This document shows positions 1 to 11,679 of a stretch of DNA of 64,000 bases, one piece after another. Below the pieces are notes generated by a model that saw only the letters and a program-made list of their open reading frames with translations, did not search any database and was not told where the DNA came from. The translations under genes and the position numbers were made by a program. Numbering within the stretch: position 1 is the stretch's first letter; every line of letters starts with the position of its first letter. The stretch is from positions 10,861,780 through 10,925,779 of the forward strand of contig CM057158.1 of the NCBI GenBank assembly GCA_029962745.1. The letters run 5' to 3'. This stretch comes from Echinometra lucunter (Eukaryota; Echinodermata; Echinoidea; Camarodonta; Echinometridae).

Positions 1-907
1 CACAGCTTCCAAGAAGAGCCTCACATGACAGTATGATTAGTACCAATATTCAAATTCAGTTTAATCCTGTGAATATTTCATGGAGTTCTGGACCCACATA
101 CTGTACATCAAGTTCAATAAGGAATAGATTCAACTAGCCAGTAGCCATAATGTGTCTCGCCACATCCATGTGCTATCATTCTTGCAGGTAAATTGTAATT
201 TGATCGCATTTGACCTTTGACCTACAAACATGACCCTTGACTGCAACTAACAATGAGGTCCTCATAAGCCATCTACCATCCAAGTTAGGTCACAAATGGA
301 CTTGAAAGTTACCAACCCCTGGTAAATGTTAACATTTGACCTGCATACGTGATCTTTGACCCCTAGCCTGTCTCTAGTTTTGCTAGCAAAATGAGAATTG
401 ACATTGAACTGATCAAGTAGTCTCATAATGTCCATCTTGCGTAAAAAGATATATGTGTTAAATTGTCTGACATTCCTTCCATGAATTCTGATGAATTTTA
501 GTGTAAATGTACGAGTGAAGCGCAATATAACTGTCACACTCAGCGGTAGGCTCTGACACCTCCATGCCGACGAGCTCGGCATAAAACACACAGTGATTTG
601 CTGTGTACGTGTGTGCAAATGGAACTCCCATTGTTTTTTTGTGTGTATGAGCACTGTGCGATGCTGCGTTGATAATGTTTTTTTTTTTTTTTTTTTTTTT
701 GGGGGGGGGGGGGTCCGAAAACTAAAGGTTTGGCATTTTGATTGTAAAATACACCCACACAAATGAGTTTTTATTCAGTATCCTATACATAATAAAGGTT
801 TTATGATACAGTCTCTCATCTCATTTGGCAATGAAGTGAAATATTTAAAAATACTCTTCTGAGATTTACAAAAACAAGAGACCAGCTTTAAGGTCACTGT
901 AAGGCAT
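1..907 (+). repeat. Intron-2 segment next to the 5.85 kb insertion (copy 1)
   Basis: Direct copy at 12163-13072 and inverted copy at 49157-50460. It contains two AGGTCA-type sites and a poly-T/poly-G tract (678-713). No gene seen; open frames here encode poly-lysine or poly-proline from the tract. Confidence 0.85.
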
Positions 908-927
908 GTACCATCCTAGTCCACTGC

Positions 928-1036
928 CTGGACTGTTCTCTATGATCCGTACGCACACATATCAGCGCACACCATGGCTATATATATGTACACAAATAAA
1001 GTGCACGTACGGACACACAGCCTGAGAACAGTCCAG
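928..1036. repeat. Terminal hairpin of the 5.85 kb insertion
   Basis: CTGGACTGTTCTC at 928-940 pairs exactly with GAGAACAGTCCAG at 1024-1036; CCGTACG and CGTACGG words inside extend the pairing. The copy near 13093 has one extra T. Confidence 0.7.
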
Positions 1037-1044
1037 TACACCTT

Positions 1045-2004
1045 GGCAGGTTTTATTGCTTTCCCCCTAAATTCAGGGGGAACTTTTATTCCGCCCACTT
1101 CATGTGGTCAAAGATTGCAAGGTCGTGATTGGTTCCCGCTCATGCCAATCAAAAGATTAGGTTATTATGTAACCTTGCACCGATCGTAAACCTATAGTCT
1201 CCTTTTAAAGCCATAACTATTAAATATCATGTAATATCTTTACAATCTAACACAATTACCATGCAAAAAAATCTTAGATATTTAAAAGAAAATCATAATT
1301 GTATATTATTGATTTTAAGAATCAATTCGAACAGGTTGGAAAGTTTTGATATGATTGTAAACTACAAAGACCTATTAAACATGCTTTGCCTGAAGACTAT
1401 TCTGAACTATTCTGACAAGATCGAGAGTGGTACCAGGGAGATGGGAGTTCATTCATGTTGCACCGCTGGGCTGATTTGTCTTATTTTTACAGAAAAGATA
1501 GAGGAAGTTATGGTGTGGTTTGAAGTGTCCGCTCATATACATTTTTACAAGCTATGCCCCACTTTTTACACTCTCTATTTTGTGCCGTATAGTTTATCTA
1601 TCTAGAAAAACTTTACTGACAGTAGGCCTATGATTTTGAAATGGACAATTATATTCTTATTAAATCTGAATGATGTAAAAGTGGAACAAATAAATTCAGT
1701 TCAATTAAATTAAATTCAATCGACTTGTTGACTTCTCATGGAGTTTACATTTGTAACTTTCCTCACACACTTGTCGAATGGTGCGATTTGATGGTAGAAA
1801 AGTCACCAAATACATGTATGTCTTTAAAACTCTTCCGCAAGCCACTCCTTGAAGTTTTCGTAAAATTGATATAGTTTGCAGGTAACTACTAGGTTGATTG
1901 ATTGATAGATTGATAAGATTGATTTACTGATATTTATTCGTCAAGCTTCGAACACAATATAGAAATAGACAAATAACTTTGAAGCTTGATCAGGATAACC
2001 CACG
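1045..2004. other. Unassigned part of the insertion
   Basis: AT-rich, conserved in all copies. A 114-codon frame (1261-1605) has no recognisable motif. GATTGATT short repeats near 1890-1925. Confidence 0.4.
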
Positions 2005-2022
2005 AAAGCTCGAGAGCTTATT

Positions 2023-3339
2023 ATTTTGTGGACTTCTCATGCCCCAGAATCCATACTGAAAACTTTAAATAATACCCAGTTGGCAGATTTCCTTCAGACT
2101 TGGTATATCTTTAGAGAAGGGGATTGTAAGGATATCTTTGGGAAGACTTTCTCAGAGATTGGGGTTGGTCAATCATTATGGTTCAATAAGAAGATACCGT
2201 CAAAGTCAAAACTTTTTCTACATTATGATGAATGGTATGCAAAAATGTATATAAGGTATCAGATTCATTGAACCCTCCTTTACCGGGATACAAGTTATTT
2301 GAAGAATTGATTCTTGATTTCAGTGTTTCTCATAAAGATAGAAGGAAATATAATTTTTTTGTTCAAAAAATACCAAAGTCATGGTTGGAAGCTGCTAACT
2401 CTGAAGATACTGACAATGATGTTGTGGGTATATACTATAGTTATTGATAAACTTGTTCGAACGACAAAAAAAAAAAAAAAACCCAAAAAGAAAACCTAGA
2501 TATGCATATATACTGTAATACAAGACTCCTGTATCCCTGATAAGCGTTATGATTACTGGGAAAATAATTCAAAATGTTCCACAAGATTAAACTGGAATCT
2601 GATTCATAATGTGAACTTTATGTGTTCAATCAGTACTCGTTTGCGCTCTTTTTATTTCAAGGTCTTTCATAAATCCATTGCCTTAAATGACTTTTTGTTT
2701 AGGATAAAGAGAAAGGATTCACCAAACTGTATCTTTTGTGGAACAATGCCTTAATCAATTATTCATTTGTTTTATGATTGTGATATGGTAACCCCCTCCC
2801 CCCCCCCCCCCCCATGGTGTGATTTATTGCAAGTAATTCTTTTAAAACATTATAACTGTTTTACTTTGGATAATTTCAAGAAAATGTTTGGAGTTTCATA
2901 TGACAAATTTCTGTCCTTTATATTTGTATCTTTAGAATATTTCATTTATCTATGCAAATTCAAGAATACTAGACCAAAATTTTAATCAAGAAACATATGA
3001 AAATTCCAAAAGAGACAGTATTTTGTGGCCAAGAAGAAAGGAAAACTCTATATCCACTTTAAGAGAGGGAAATTTGATTTGCAAATTTTTGTGAAGACTG
3101 TTATATTTGTTAGGGTGAAACCGTTCAGATGTTATCAACTATACAGTAGATGTTTTTTAATAACTACCACATTTATAAGATAATAACTGCTTTTTTATTT
3201 ATCTTTTCATTGTCGACATCATTATTCATTCCTGTCATTATTTCATTTTATTTTGTTGGTATTTTAATTGCTTCTTCATTTGCTTTGTGTGTAATCATGA
3301 AAATCAATAAAACATACGAATAATAAAAAATAAAAATAA
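2023..3339 (+). mobile_element. 5'-truncated LINE (ORF2 C-terminus), copy 1
   Basis: Flanked by an 18-bp duplication AAAGCTCGAGAGCTTATT (2005-2022, 3340-3357) and ended by AATAAA plus an A-rich tail. Translation near 2590-2780 gives LRSFYFKVFHKSIALNDF, then DSPNCIFCGTMP, a stop, and IIHLFYDC, the zinc-binding region C-terminal to LINE reverse transcriptase. The in-frame TAA in place of a conserved Glu and the poly-C interruption near 2800 show it is dead. Confidence 0.85.
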
Positions 3340-3357
3340 AAAGCTCGAGAGCTTATT

Positions 3358-3689
3358 TCCAGTGGGGCCCTCAAAATACAAACTTATTAAATTGAAATTA
3401 TATTAGATTGAGAAAATAATGGAAAACAATCATTATTATACATGTATACAATTTCTAAATCAATAAAGTTATTTACAAAATTTGAAACTATCAGTTCAAC
3501 GGGCAGACAAAAGCAAGGTGGTCTGTATTAGGTAATTTTAGTCATAAATCAGGATGTCATTCTCTTCTCGTCTCTGACTCTTATTGACAGTTATTCCCTT
3601 AATTTCCTCTTCAAAATGAGCAAATTAAGTTCTCTATTTTCTTTATATTAACAGATAGGGATTTCCAATGTGTTATACCATGGTAATCA
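3358..3689. other. Unassigned AT-rich stretch
   Basis: Lies between the LINE and the GTGCCCC tract. Nothing recognised. Confidence 0.4.
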
Positions 3690-4560
3690 GAGGCGGCAGA
3701 GCCGGGGGGGGGGGCACAGTGCCCCCACTTTTCCAAGCATCCCAAAAGTGCCCCTTTTTATACTAGTACCCTTGAAAGTGCCCCTGTTCAAACCTGTTCA
3801 GCGCCCCTTTTCTTCTTACGACGGTCATTTTTTTAATAAGTGCCTTTTTTCGATTTAGATAAGTTGCCTTTCTTAAGCCCAACAACTCCCCCTTTTTTAC
3901 TGCCGATTAGTGACCCGTTCCCGTTTTTTAGTAGCGCTAGGCCTATTTTCCCTTTATATGACTGTGATGAATATTCCTAAATTTAAATGTGATAAGTGCC
4001 CCCTTTTGACTGCTCATTTTTTGTTCTAATAGTGCAGTTGCCCTTCTGCTGAGTGACCCTCTTCACCTGTGATAATTTTTCCTTTTTCTATTTGGGCAAG
4101 TGCCCCATTTGGAGTCAGATACATACCCCAGCTAAATGCCCCTTTTCTTTTCTAGTATGTCCGATTTCCCCTTCTGTTAAGATGCTGTAGTGCCACAATT
4201 GCCACTTTTTGTTAGATGTGTTCCTTTTCCATTCCGGCATGTGCCCCCTTTCAATTTGATACACACCCATTTAATTCATGTTCAGTTCCCCTTTTGCTTT
4301 GTAATAAAAGTAATTTTTCCACCCTCGAATCTGATAAGTGTTCTTTTTTTACTTCAAATGAGTGTCCAGTTTGATTATGATAAGCCCCTTTTCCAGGTTT
4401 CTTTTCATTTTATGCAGTGCGATTCTTCTTCTGAAATTGCCCCTTCAAATCTGATAAAAAATGGTCCTTTACGACGGTCTGATTAACGCCTATTTTCTTT
4501 CTTGTGCCACCTCCCCCCCCCCCCTTTATACCTTTTCACATCCAGTGGCTTAGTATAAGT
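3690..4560 (+). repeat. Degenerate GTGCCCCTTTT-periodic tract, copy 1
   Basis: After a poly-G run, variants of AGTGCCCCTTTT recur every 25-45 bp in a T-rich background, often preceded by GATAA. Looks like a decayed minisatellite. Confidence 0.7.
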
Positions 4561-4676
4561 CTTCAAAATAGCTATATATCTAGTATTCAAGAGAAACTGC
4601 ATAAATTGCAGTTTCTCCTATAATTCATTACGGCTAAAGAAGTGGACTCGGAGGCAAAAGTGAGGGGCACAACACT

Positions 4677-4816
4677 TGGTCAACTCATGACTATTCACAT
4701 ATAATTAGCCAAAAATGCATTGATTTCGATTGCAAATCATCAAATTTTTAATGTTAGTCTTCTTAGAATTCTGTTCTCGATCATATATCCTTTTTTTTTA
4801 CCATTGTGTAATCACT
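4677..4816 (+). mobile_element. Relic of the TTAA/AGGGGG MITE, copy 1
   Basis: Matches one end of the 460-bp MITE at 20147-20606, from TTGGTCAACTC to TGTAATCACT followed by TTAA. The other half is missing. Also at 16860-16999 and 40982-41121. Confidence 0.7.
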
Positions 4817-4829
4817 TTAAAAGGTGTGT

Positions 4830-4860
4830 TAGATACAGGGGCGTAGGATGCTTTTCTGAA

Positions 4861-4891
<31 letters not shown>

Positions 4892-5597
4892 CTGAACACA
4901 CACCTGGAAATATCATTTAGGCGCACCTCGCTAGCGCGAAGTCCCTTGCAGGGGGGGGGGGGGGGGATAAGATCTAGGTGGATTACTATTACTTTAATAT
5001 TTAAGGGCATGAAGCGATTTTCAAAATTTGGGGAAAAATATACACTCTCGCTAAAATATGAACCTTGTGAGCGAGAGAAGCGAGCGAGCCAAAATAACCA
5101 CTTCATGTTATAAGAATTGTTATTTTGTCATCTAAATGCACTTCGTAGGCTATAAGAAATAATAATATTCGCCTTCAGATGACTGTGAATCTATTTGACA
5201 CCCTGAATGGTTAGATGCTACGAGCGAGCGAAGCGACAGGGCGAGCGAGATAAACAGATTCTTTTGATTGTAGAAGTGTTTATCATCAAAATACGCAGTA
5301 GGCCTATAAGATGTTTAGAAATATTCGGTCACCTCACTTGCCAAATTTGTTCGCTTTCCGAAACCATCCTGTATCTTATAAAGTATACATTATACATTTG
5401 ACTTTCGCTTGCCGAATTGGGTTGCTTTCCAAAGTTATCCAGTTTCTGATACGAGTGAGTGGAGCAAGCGAGGAAAATATGTATACTCCTTTTCATGGTA
5501 GAAGTGATATTCGTCATCAAAATCTCAGTCATTAATCCATTATCTATTACGAGCGTCCGGAGCGAGCAAGGAAAAATGTATACTCTTTTCGTGGTAT
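4830..5597. repeat. GCGAGC-rich repeat with poly-G tracts, copy 1
   Basis: Begins GGGCGTAGGATG, then a run of 30 G at 4862-4891 and a second G run near 4950. Diverged tandem units containing GAGCGAGCGAAGCGA and TGTATACTC follow. Copies at about 17010-17758 and 40215-40977. Confidence 0.6.
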
Positions 5598-6335
5598 AGA
5601 GGTGCTATTTTCGTATCCTCTGGAAAAGTATTATCAGGACAGATAGGTTCATTAATAACACAGGCTTGAACAAAATCTTTGCACTATCTTTTAAAAATCT
5701 AGCCGGAATCATGTCTAGCTCAGTACTTTTTGAACATTCAATCTGCGAAGCTCATTGAAAACAATTGTTCACTGACTGGTAATAACTCGAAGCTATTCAC
5801 AAGTACACACTTTCCTTCGTAAAAACTCACGAATACAATTTTGTCTGGGCTGAAAAGATGGAGTTTGTCTACTTTTTTGACGGCCACATTTGTAAAATAC
5901 GAATTAAATTCATGAGCTATACCATCTTATCATGACATAATTTCTCATCAATTTTAGACTCTTGTCTCTTGTTCTTTCCTCTTCTTACTTTTTAATCCTA
6001 AACTGTTTAGATTTTGCCAAAGTCTTTTCAAATCATTTGTTTTCTTCCATGTTGTTTTGTAAGTATTCGAGTTTAGCCTTTCTAACCTGTCTTTGGACCA
6101 GATTTCTTAAATCACGAACACCCCCTAATACTGGCAGATCTCACGTTATCCATTATTCAAGCAGATAGTTTTTTCGAATCTTGTTTGTTTTCTTCTATCT
6201 TGTTTTGTAAGTATTCAAGTTTAGCCTTTCTAACCTGTCTTTGGACCAGATTTCTTAAATCACAAATCATACACCACCTAACAAATCTCACGTTATCCAT
6301 TATGTAGGCAGACTTTTAGTTAACTTCAGCTCAGC
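5598..6335 (-). mobile_element. Minus-strand LINE fragment (endonuclease-RT linker and RT start), copy 1
   Basis: Minus-strand translation gives DLRNLVQRQVRKAKLEYLQN and later KSTELDMIPARFLKDSAKIL and INTFPEDTKIAPLYH, typical of the linker and first RT blocks of CR1/L2/Jockey-type ORF2. The linker block is duplicated in tandem (about 6010-6165 and 6175-6335). Frames are broken. Confidence 0.75.
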
Positions 6336-6751
6336 AATATCTGGAAAATTTTCTCCAATACGAGCATATCTTATATCATGGAGGTATACTTCCATGCCAT
6401 GTATTTGGACGTGTGGAACGTCTTGGGAAAGGGTCAATAGCTGCATGCATTGATCACTCTCACATTCACCAATAAACACACACAGACACACATACACACT
6501 GGCCTTGGCTGACCAGCTGACCCCTCATCAAACCAAACATGCATCATTCATGAGAGGGTCCTTATTGGGGAAGCGGGGTCATGGGGTCACTGCTCATAAA
6601 ATCGGACCTCGCTGCCGAGATTTGCTGGTCGTTTTTTTTCGGGGAAGGTGAATTCGTGGGGTAAGTGAATTCGTGGGGAGATACCACATCAGCGCGCGCG
6701 CACGCATGTTCGGGAATTGGTGACAGTTTAAAACGACCAGCAGCTGGTCTA
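6336..6751. other. Right end of the 5.85 kb insertion
   Basis: Contains GTGAATTCGTGGGG twice in tandem and a subterminal inverted pair GCTGGTCGTTTT / AAACGACCAGC. No gene seen. Confidence 0.5.
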
Positions 6752-6761
6752 GTACCATCCA

Positions 6762-7261
6762 NNNNNNNNNNNNNNNNNNNNNNNNNNNNNNNNNNNNNNN
6801 NNNNNNNNNNNNNNNNNNNNNNNNNNNNNNNNNNNNNNNNNNNNNNNNNNNNNNNNNNNNNNNNNNNNNNNNNNNNNNNNNNNNNNNNNNNNNNNNNNNN
6901 NNNNNNNNNNNNNNNNNNNNNNNNNNNNNNNNNNNNNNNNNNNNNNNNNNNNNNNNNNNNNNNNNNNNNNNNNNNNNNNNNNNNNNNNNNNNNNNNNNNN
7001 NNNNNNNNNNNNNNNNNNNNNNNNNNNNNNNNNNNNNNNNNNNNNNNNNNNNNNNNNNNNNNNNNNNNNNNNNNNNNNNNNNNNNNNNNNNNNNNNNNNN
7101 NNNNNNNNNNNNNNNNNNNNNNNNNNNNNNNNNNNNNNNNNNNNNNNNNNNNNNNNNNNNNNNNNNNNNNNNNNNNNNNNNNNNNNNNNNNNNNNNNNNN
7201 NNNNNNNNNNNNNNNNNNNNNNNNNNNNNNNNNNNNNNNNNNNNNNNNNNNNNNNNNNNNN
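6762..7261. other. Assembly gap, 500 N
   Basis: Exactly 500 N. The left contig ends one base after the 9-bp duplication that closes the 5.85 kb insertion; the right contig starts inside the intron/exon-3 block. Confidence 0.99.
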
Positions 7262-8689
7262 TGATTTTGACAAAATGGCACCTGGACGACGTCATAATGA
7301 CTTTTTGACCTTGAAAAAAATTGTGGAACTTGCACTTGTTGACTGATGACTGACCGAAATTTGAATAAAATGGCCTAAAACGTGTGCAAAATGAATTCGA
7401 GACAATTCTGAGCATTTATAATTTTTGTGCGTGCTGACACGCGGACGTGTACGCGTCTAAGTAAATGGAATTTTTGGACCCATGGACATTCATCATGCCG
7501 AATATGAATCATAAATGACATTCCGTTATGTAGATATGATCATGACATGACATGACTCCTGGATGACGTCACGATGAACTGATGAACTTGAAAATGATTG
7601 GAAAACCGAGATTTCATTAAGATTGATGACTGATGAAAATTTGATGAAAATCGACTGAACCAATTCTGAGATTTCGACTACACAAAAAAGTGGGGGGGGG
7701 GGGGGATAAAAAGATTAAAGTACACATTCAAAGAAAATCACAAATATGGCAAATGATGTATCACTAGAAACTGGAAAGCTAACAGATAGCAATAATCAGT
7801 TTTACATCAACTACGTATCAAGTAATTTAAAAATGATACAAATAAAACCACCTTCCAGCATCTGTTATATAGGAGCGATTCGCAAAAAAAATATAACGAT
7901 GTTTACTGACGTCACGAACGGGTTCAACCTTGTCCAAGCAGACGACTCCCATACAGAATGAACATAATTGCATTGCAATTATTTCTCAAATGATAAAGAA
8001 TTTAGTGTATTTTAACGTGCTCATTTTTAACACCATACTAAAAGGAAAATGAAACCAATCTAATAACTGAAATCTCATTTTGTAAATATACAGGATAAGA
8101 GTTAATGAACAATCGACCAAACCACACTTTCAAATCGAAAAGCCCGCCGAATGACTGCATGGACGGTAGTCGCTCCCTCTTGAAACGCCGAAATAGCGCG
8201 GTGTGTGCAGCTGAAAATGCAATTGCGTCTATTTTGTTGATTCCTTTATCACTGTAACGCCTCATTTTCCATCTAAATGATACCATGCACGGGGTTTAGG
8301 GAAGAGAATAGATTAAACATTTAGACTGACGCTAATGAAGTGAAAGAAATAACTGAATAGAGGACGACAAAAGAGGCACTGAAAAATGTGTGAGATGTTA
8401 TGGGACATCGTCTGCTTGTGTAATTAACATACCACCCGTGACGTCACACATCTCAGCGGTGTTTTGAGAGCTCTTCAGGTGCTATGTCGGGGCTGTATTT
8501 TAGCGCCTAATGATAATTAATACTTCGAATATTTCTAAGCGATGTATTTTGACAAACTTGTTCAATCTAAGCTTCACCTACGCAATTATGAAAATTGAGT
8601 CAGTTTTTAAATCAATGAATATCTACTTTAAGAAGAAAGAAAATTCCAGCAAAATTAAAAGTGATCTGTCAAAGATGACAGACTACCTA
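7262..8689. other. Non-genic sequence
   Basis: Contains the CRE-like palindrome GTGACGTCAC near 8440 and several GACGTCA words. A short frame at 8038-8286 (minus) is not conserved in frame in the copy at 55206. No gene recognised. Confidence 0.4.
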
Positions 8690-8814
8690 ATCATGATAAT
8701 AATAATAATAATATTATGATGATAACAAAAATAATAGTATCAATAACAATAATGTTATAATGATAATATTAATAAGTTTAATTTTTATGATGGTAAACCA
8801 ACTACAGCGAAACC

Positions 8815-9206
8815 TGTCCATAGTGGCCACCCGAACAGAGAAAAAAATTGGTCGTTATAGACAGGTGGCACACTGCACCCATGCCGATCATTCATACTGT
8901 AGTACATGGGTCCCTGGTCTTCATTTTCCAAAAAAGCCTGAATTTTTTTGAAAACAAGATCAAAGATCAAAAACTTCTCCATCTCTCTCTCTCCTCCCAG
9001 GCGCACATGCGATCGTTATGATGAACACAGTCAAAGTCGACTTAGAGACCATCTCTCTATAGCAGCCACCCTCCTATAATTGGTCATTTGAATTGATTCC
9101 CATGGATATAAATCATGTGTTTAAGAACCTGTCTGTAGCAACCACCTGTATAAAGGCCAAACTTTTTTCTTTCCCCTTGGGTGGCCATTATAGACAGGTT
9201 TCACTG
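8815..9206 (-). mobile_element. Short element with CAGTGAAACCTGTC termini
   Basis: Ends CAGCGAAACCTGTCC and GACAGGTTTCACTG are inverted repeats extending into GGCCACCC; further AGCAACCACC sub-repeats lie inside. No clear target duplication. Counterpart 53541-54692 holds a nested CTATAG element. Confidence 0.55.
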
Positions 9207-9779
9207 AACATTTTTTTTTTTACTGTAAGTTCCTAAGTTTATTATCAATATTATTGTTATCATCATCATTATTAGCATTTATCATCATCTTTGTCATTAT
9301 CATCAATGTTTTAACAAAGACTGGGGATCGTTTTTCCGAGCGCACATACAGTACGTGCAGGCAGGCTGATCTTTCATGGGTCCAGGATCGTTTTCCAAAC
9401 ACACTCCTGAAACATGCCTCCAATTACACTCCTTCAATTTTCAATACATTACTGTTAGTGTCAATGAGCACATCATTGATGTGCGCTCATCTGGCATCTA
9501 GCTAAAGCAATTAATGCAATTTTCAAGTTTGAATGAACTGTCACTAAATGAATAAGAAACATATATGTATCATGTACATATTAGGAAGTGCCCATTACAG
9601 ATCGGGTTAAATGTCATGTTAAAATGAAACACTGACTGTATGAGATAGATGCATATAAGTACTTTTCTGCTAGTCAACAATATGGAAGAACAAGCATTCA
9701 ATTGTGATTGTGAATAAATTTGCATAAATTACCATAAATGTTTCACACAAAATTTCAAAATGCTTCTTCTTTGTCATTT

Positions 9780-11640
9780 CCCATCCAATTTCACCTTTGT
9801 GTAGCTCAAGTAGCTCTACCAGATGAAAAAAAAAAAATGCTTCTTCTATATTTGTTGACCGATTTTGATTTTTTGTTTTGTTTCATCTGGTAGAACCACT
9901 TGAGGTAAACAGAAAATCTAAACAGAATTTCAAAATTCATTCTGTGAACCTCATGTAGTTCTACCGGATGAAACCAAAAAAAAAAAAAAAATCAAAATCG
10001 GTCAACAAGTGTAAGTAGAAGCATATTTTGTGATTCTGAATAAATTGCATAAATTAGCATAAATAATGTTAGAAACTTGAACAATGATTATATGAATTGG
10101 AAAAATATCTTTCAAAGAAATCTGGAAAATACAAAAGAAAACAAATTGAAACAGTTTAATTTCAAAATGCTGTATAACTCGATTCTTACCAGAAGGATGT
10201 TGTTTTTATGGCAACTTAGTAATTCTGATAAGTGTGAAGCTTGTAATTGCACAGAAGACCTATTTCATGTTTTTTTGAAATGCAAAATGAACATTCCCTT
10301 TTTTCTATTCATGATGGTTAAGAATGTTTATAACATAGGCCTTTGCTTCGGTATCAATACTTTGTTGAAAAATTACCAAGAAAAAGTATTGATCATATCA
10401 TGACTATTGGAGGTATATACAAAATGCGCTTTTGAGGAACGAAAAGGAGAAGATGAAAGGAAGAAAAGACTATGGTTACTTTTTTGAAGGAACTTAAAAC
10501 ACAAATCGATAACAATAATGCCCTTGTGAAAAAGGGAAAACGAAAAAATGCACAATTTGCCTGAAATGTTGAAACTGTTATCTGTAGAATGTTATATTGC
10601 TTTGTAACTGAATGTGAGACTTTTGTGCAGTAAAGAGTGAAAGAAAAAAAAAAATGTTAGAGACAAAATTTCAAAATCCATGTAGAAATTCTGTTGTAGC
10701 TCAAGTAGCCAAGTGTAGCTCTACAGATGAAAGAAAAAATCAAAATCTGTCCATAAATGAAGGAGAAGGATTTTTTTTTTTTTTGGGTGATTTTTTTAAT
10801 AAACTTGCAAAAATTAGCATAATGTTGAGACAGAAATGTCAGGCTCTTGTGTAGAATTCTATGTAGCTCATGTAGCTCTACCAGATTAAACACAATTTCC
10901 ATCAGGCATCGAGATAAAGTTAATTCACACAATTCTTAACTTTCAACAAATTGACAGTGAAATGAATAAGTAAGATATGTATCACATACATATTAGGAAG
11001 TGCCCATTAAGATTGGGCGAAATCAGAGATGCATGTAAGTCTTTCATGCAAGTCAACAATGGAGAGAACAAGCATTGAATAGTGATCTGAATAAATTTGC
11101 CATAAATTACCATGAATAATGTTTGAGACAAAATTTCAAAATTCTGTTTAGACTTTCTGTTTACCTCAAGTGGTCTCTACCAGATGAAACTAAAACAAAA
11201 AATCAAAATCGGTCAACAAATATAGAAGACGCATTTTTTTTTTTCATCTGGTAGAGCTACTTGAGCACACAAAGGTGAAATTAGATGGGAAATGACAAAA
11301 GAAGAAGCATTTTGAAATCGCGGACAGATGACGGACACCAGACCCAGACGCCAGATTGCCATGCCATAGCATAAGCTCATCTGGCCCATTCAGGCTGGAT
11401 GAGCTCCAGAATCAAAATCCGTCCATAAATGAAGAAGAACCATTTTTGAATATAAATTGCATAAACTAGCATATTCAATTAATTCTAAGTTTTTTAGCAG
11501 AAGTTTCAAATCCCCCACCCTAATACCATCATATAAAGCAAACGGAATTGAAATTGGGCAGAAAAGACGAAGAAGAAGCATTTTGAAATCTGTAGACAGG
11601 CCCTGGACCAGGACGCCGGACGACTAATGCCACGCCATGG
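9780..11640. repeat. CATCTGGTAG inverted/tandem repeat array
   Basis: Units with CATCTGGTAGAACTACTTGA, CAAAATCGGTCAACAAA and GCATAAATTAGCATAAAT recur in both orientations and end at CATAAGCTCATCTGGCCCATT. Counterpart about 51060-53110. Confidence 0.65.
10077..10652 (+). mobile_element. Second 5'-truncated LINE family
   Basis: Flanked by AATGTTAGA(A/G)AC (10065-10076, 10653-10664) with a poly-A tail. Translation KLKQFNFKMLYNSILTRR ... KCEACNCTEDLFHVFLKC is the zinc-binding C-terminus of a LINE ORF2, a different family from the one at 2023. Confidence 0.82.
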
Positions 11641-11679
11641 CATAAGCTAATTGGCCCATTCGGGCAGATGGATCATTAC

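Larger units (their letters stand above)
917..6751 (+). mobile_element. 5.85 kb composite insertion, copy 1
   Basis: Flanked on both sides by GTACCATCC (908-916, 6752-6760). Positions 49148-49156 carry the same 9 bp once, uninterrupted, in L3: an empty site. Ends read TAGTCCACTGCCTGG and CAGCAGCTGGTCTA, which are imperfect inverted repeats; each end also has its own hairpin. The interior holds a 5'-truncated LINE, a GTGCCCC-periodic tract, a MITE relic, a GCGAGC repeat and a minus-strand LINE fragment. No transposase recognised; superfamily unassigned. Confidence 0.75.

Noticed and set aside
262..762. Frame of 166 codons with poly-lysine and poly-proline
   Set aside because: Produced by the poly-T/poly-G tract; the copies at 12656 and 49314 break or shift it.
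1261..1605. 114-codon frame
   Set aside because: Present in copy 2 only in part, has no domain-like pattern and lies inside a repeat insertion.
4190..4486. 98-codon frame in the GTGCCCC tract
   Set aside because: Composition is that of the repeat and it is broken in copy 2.
6562..7415. Open frames of 170-270 codons across the N runs (also 30690-31251)
   Set aside because: They exist only because N was translated as X.
8038..8286. 82-codon frame as a small gene
   Set aside because: The mirrored copy at 55206 is frameshifted after about 30 codons and nothing in it is recognisable.
9780..11640. CRISPR-like regular repeats
   Set aside because: Units are long, diverged and in both orientations in a eukaryotic intron.
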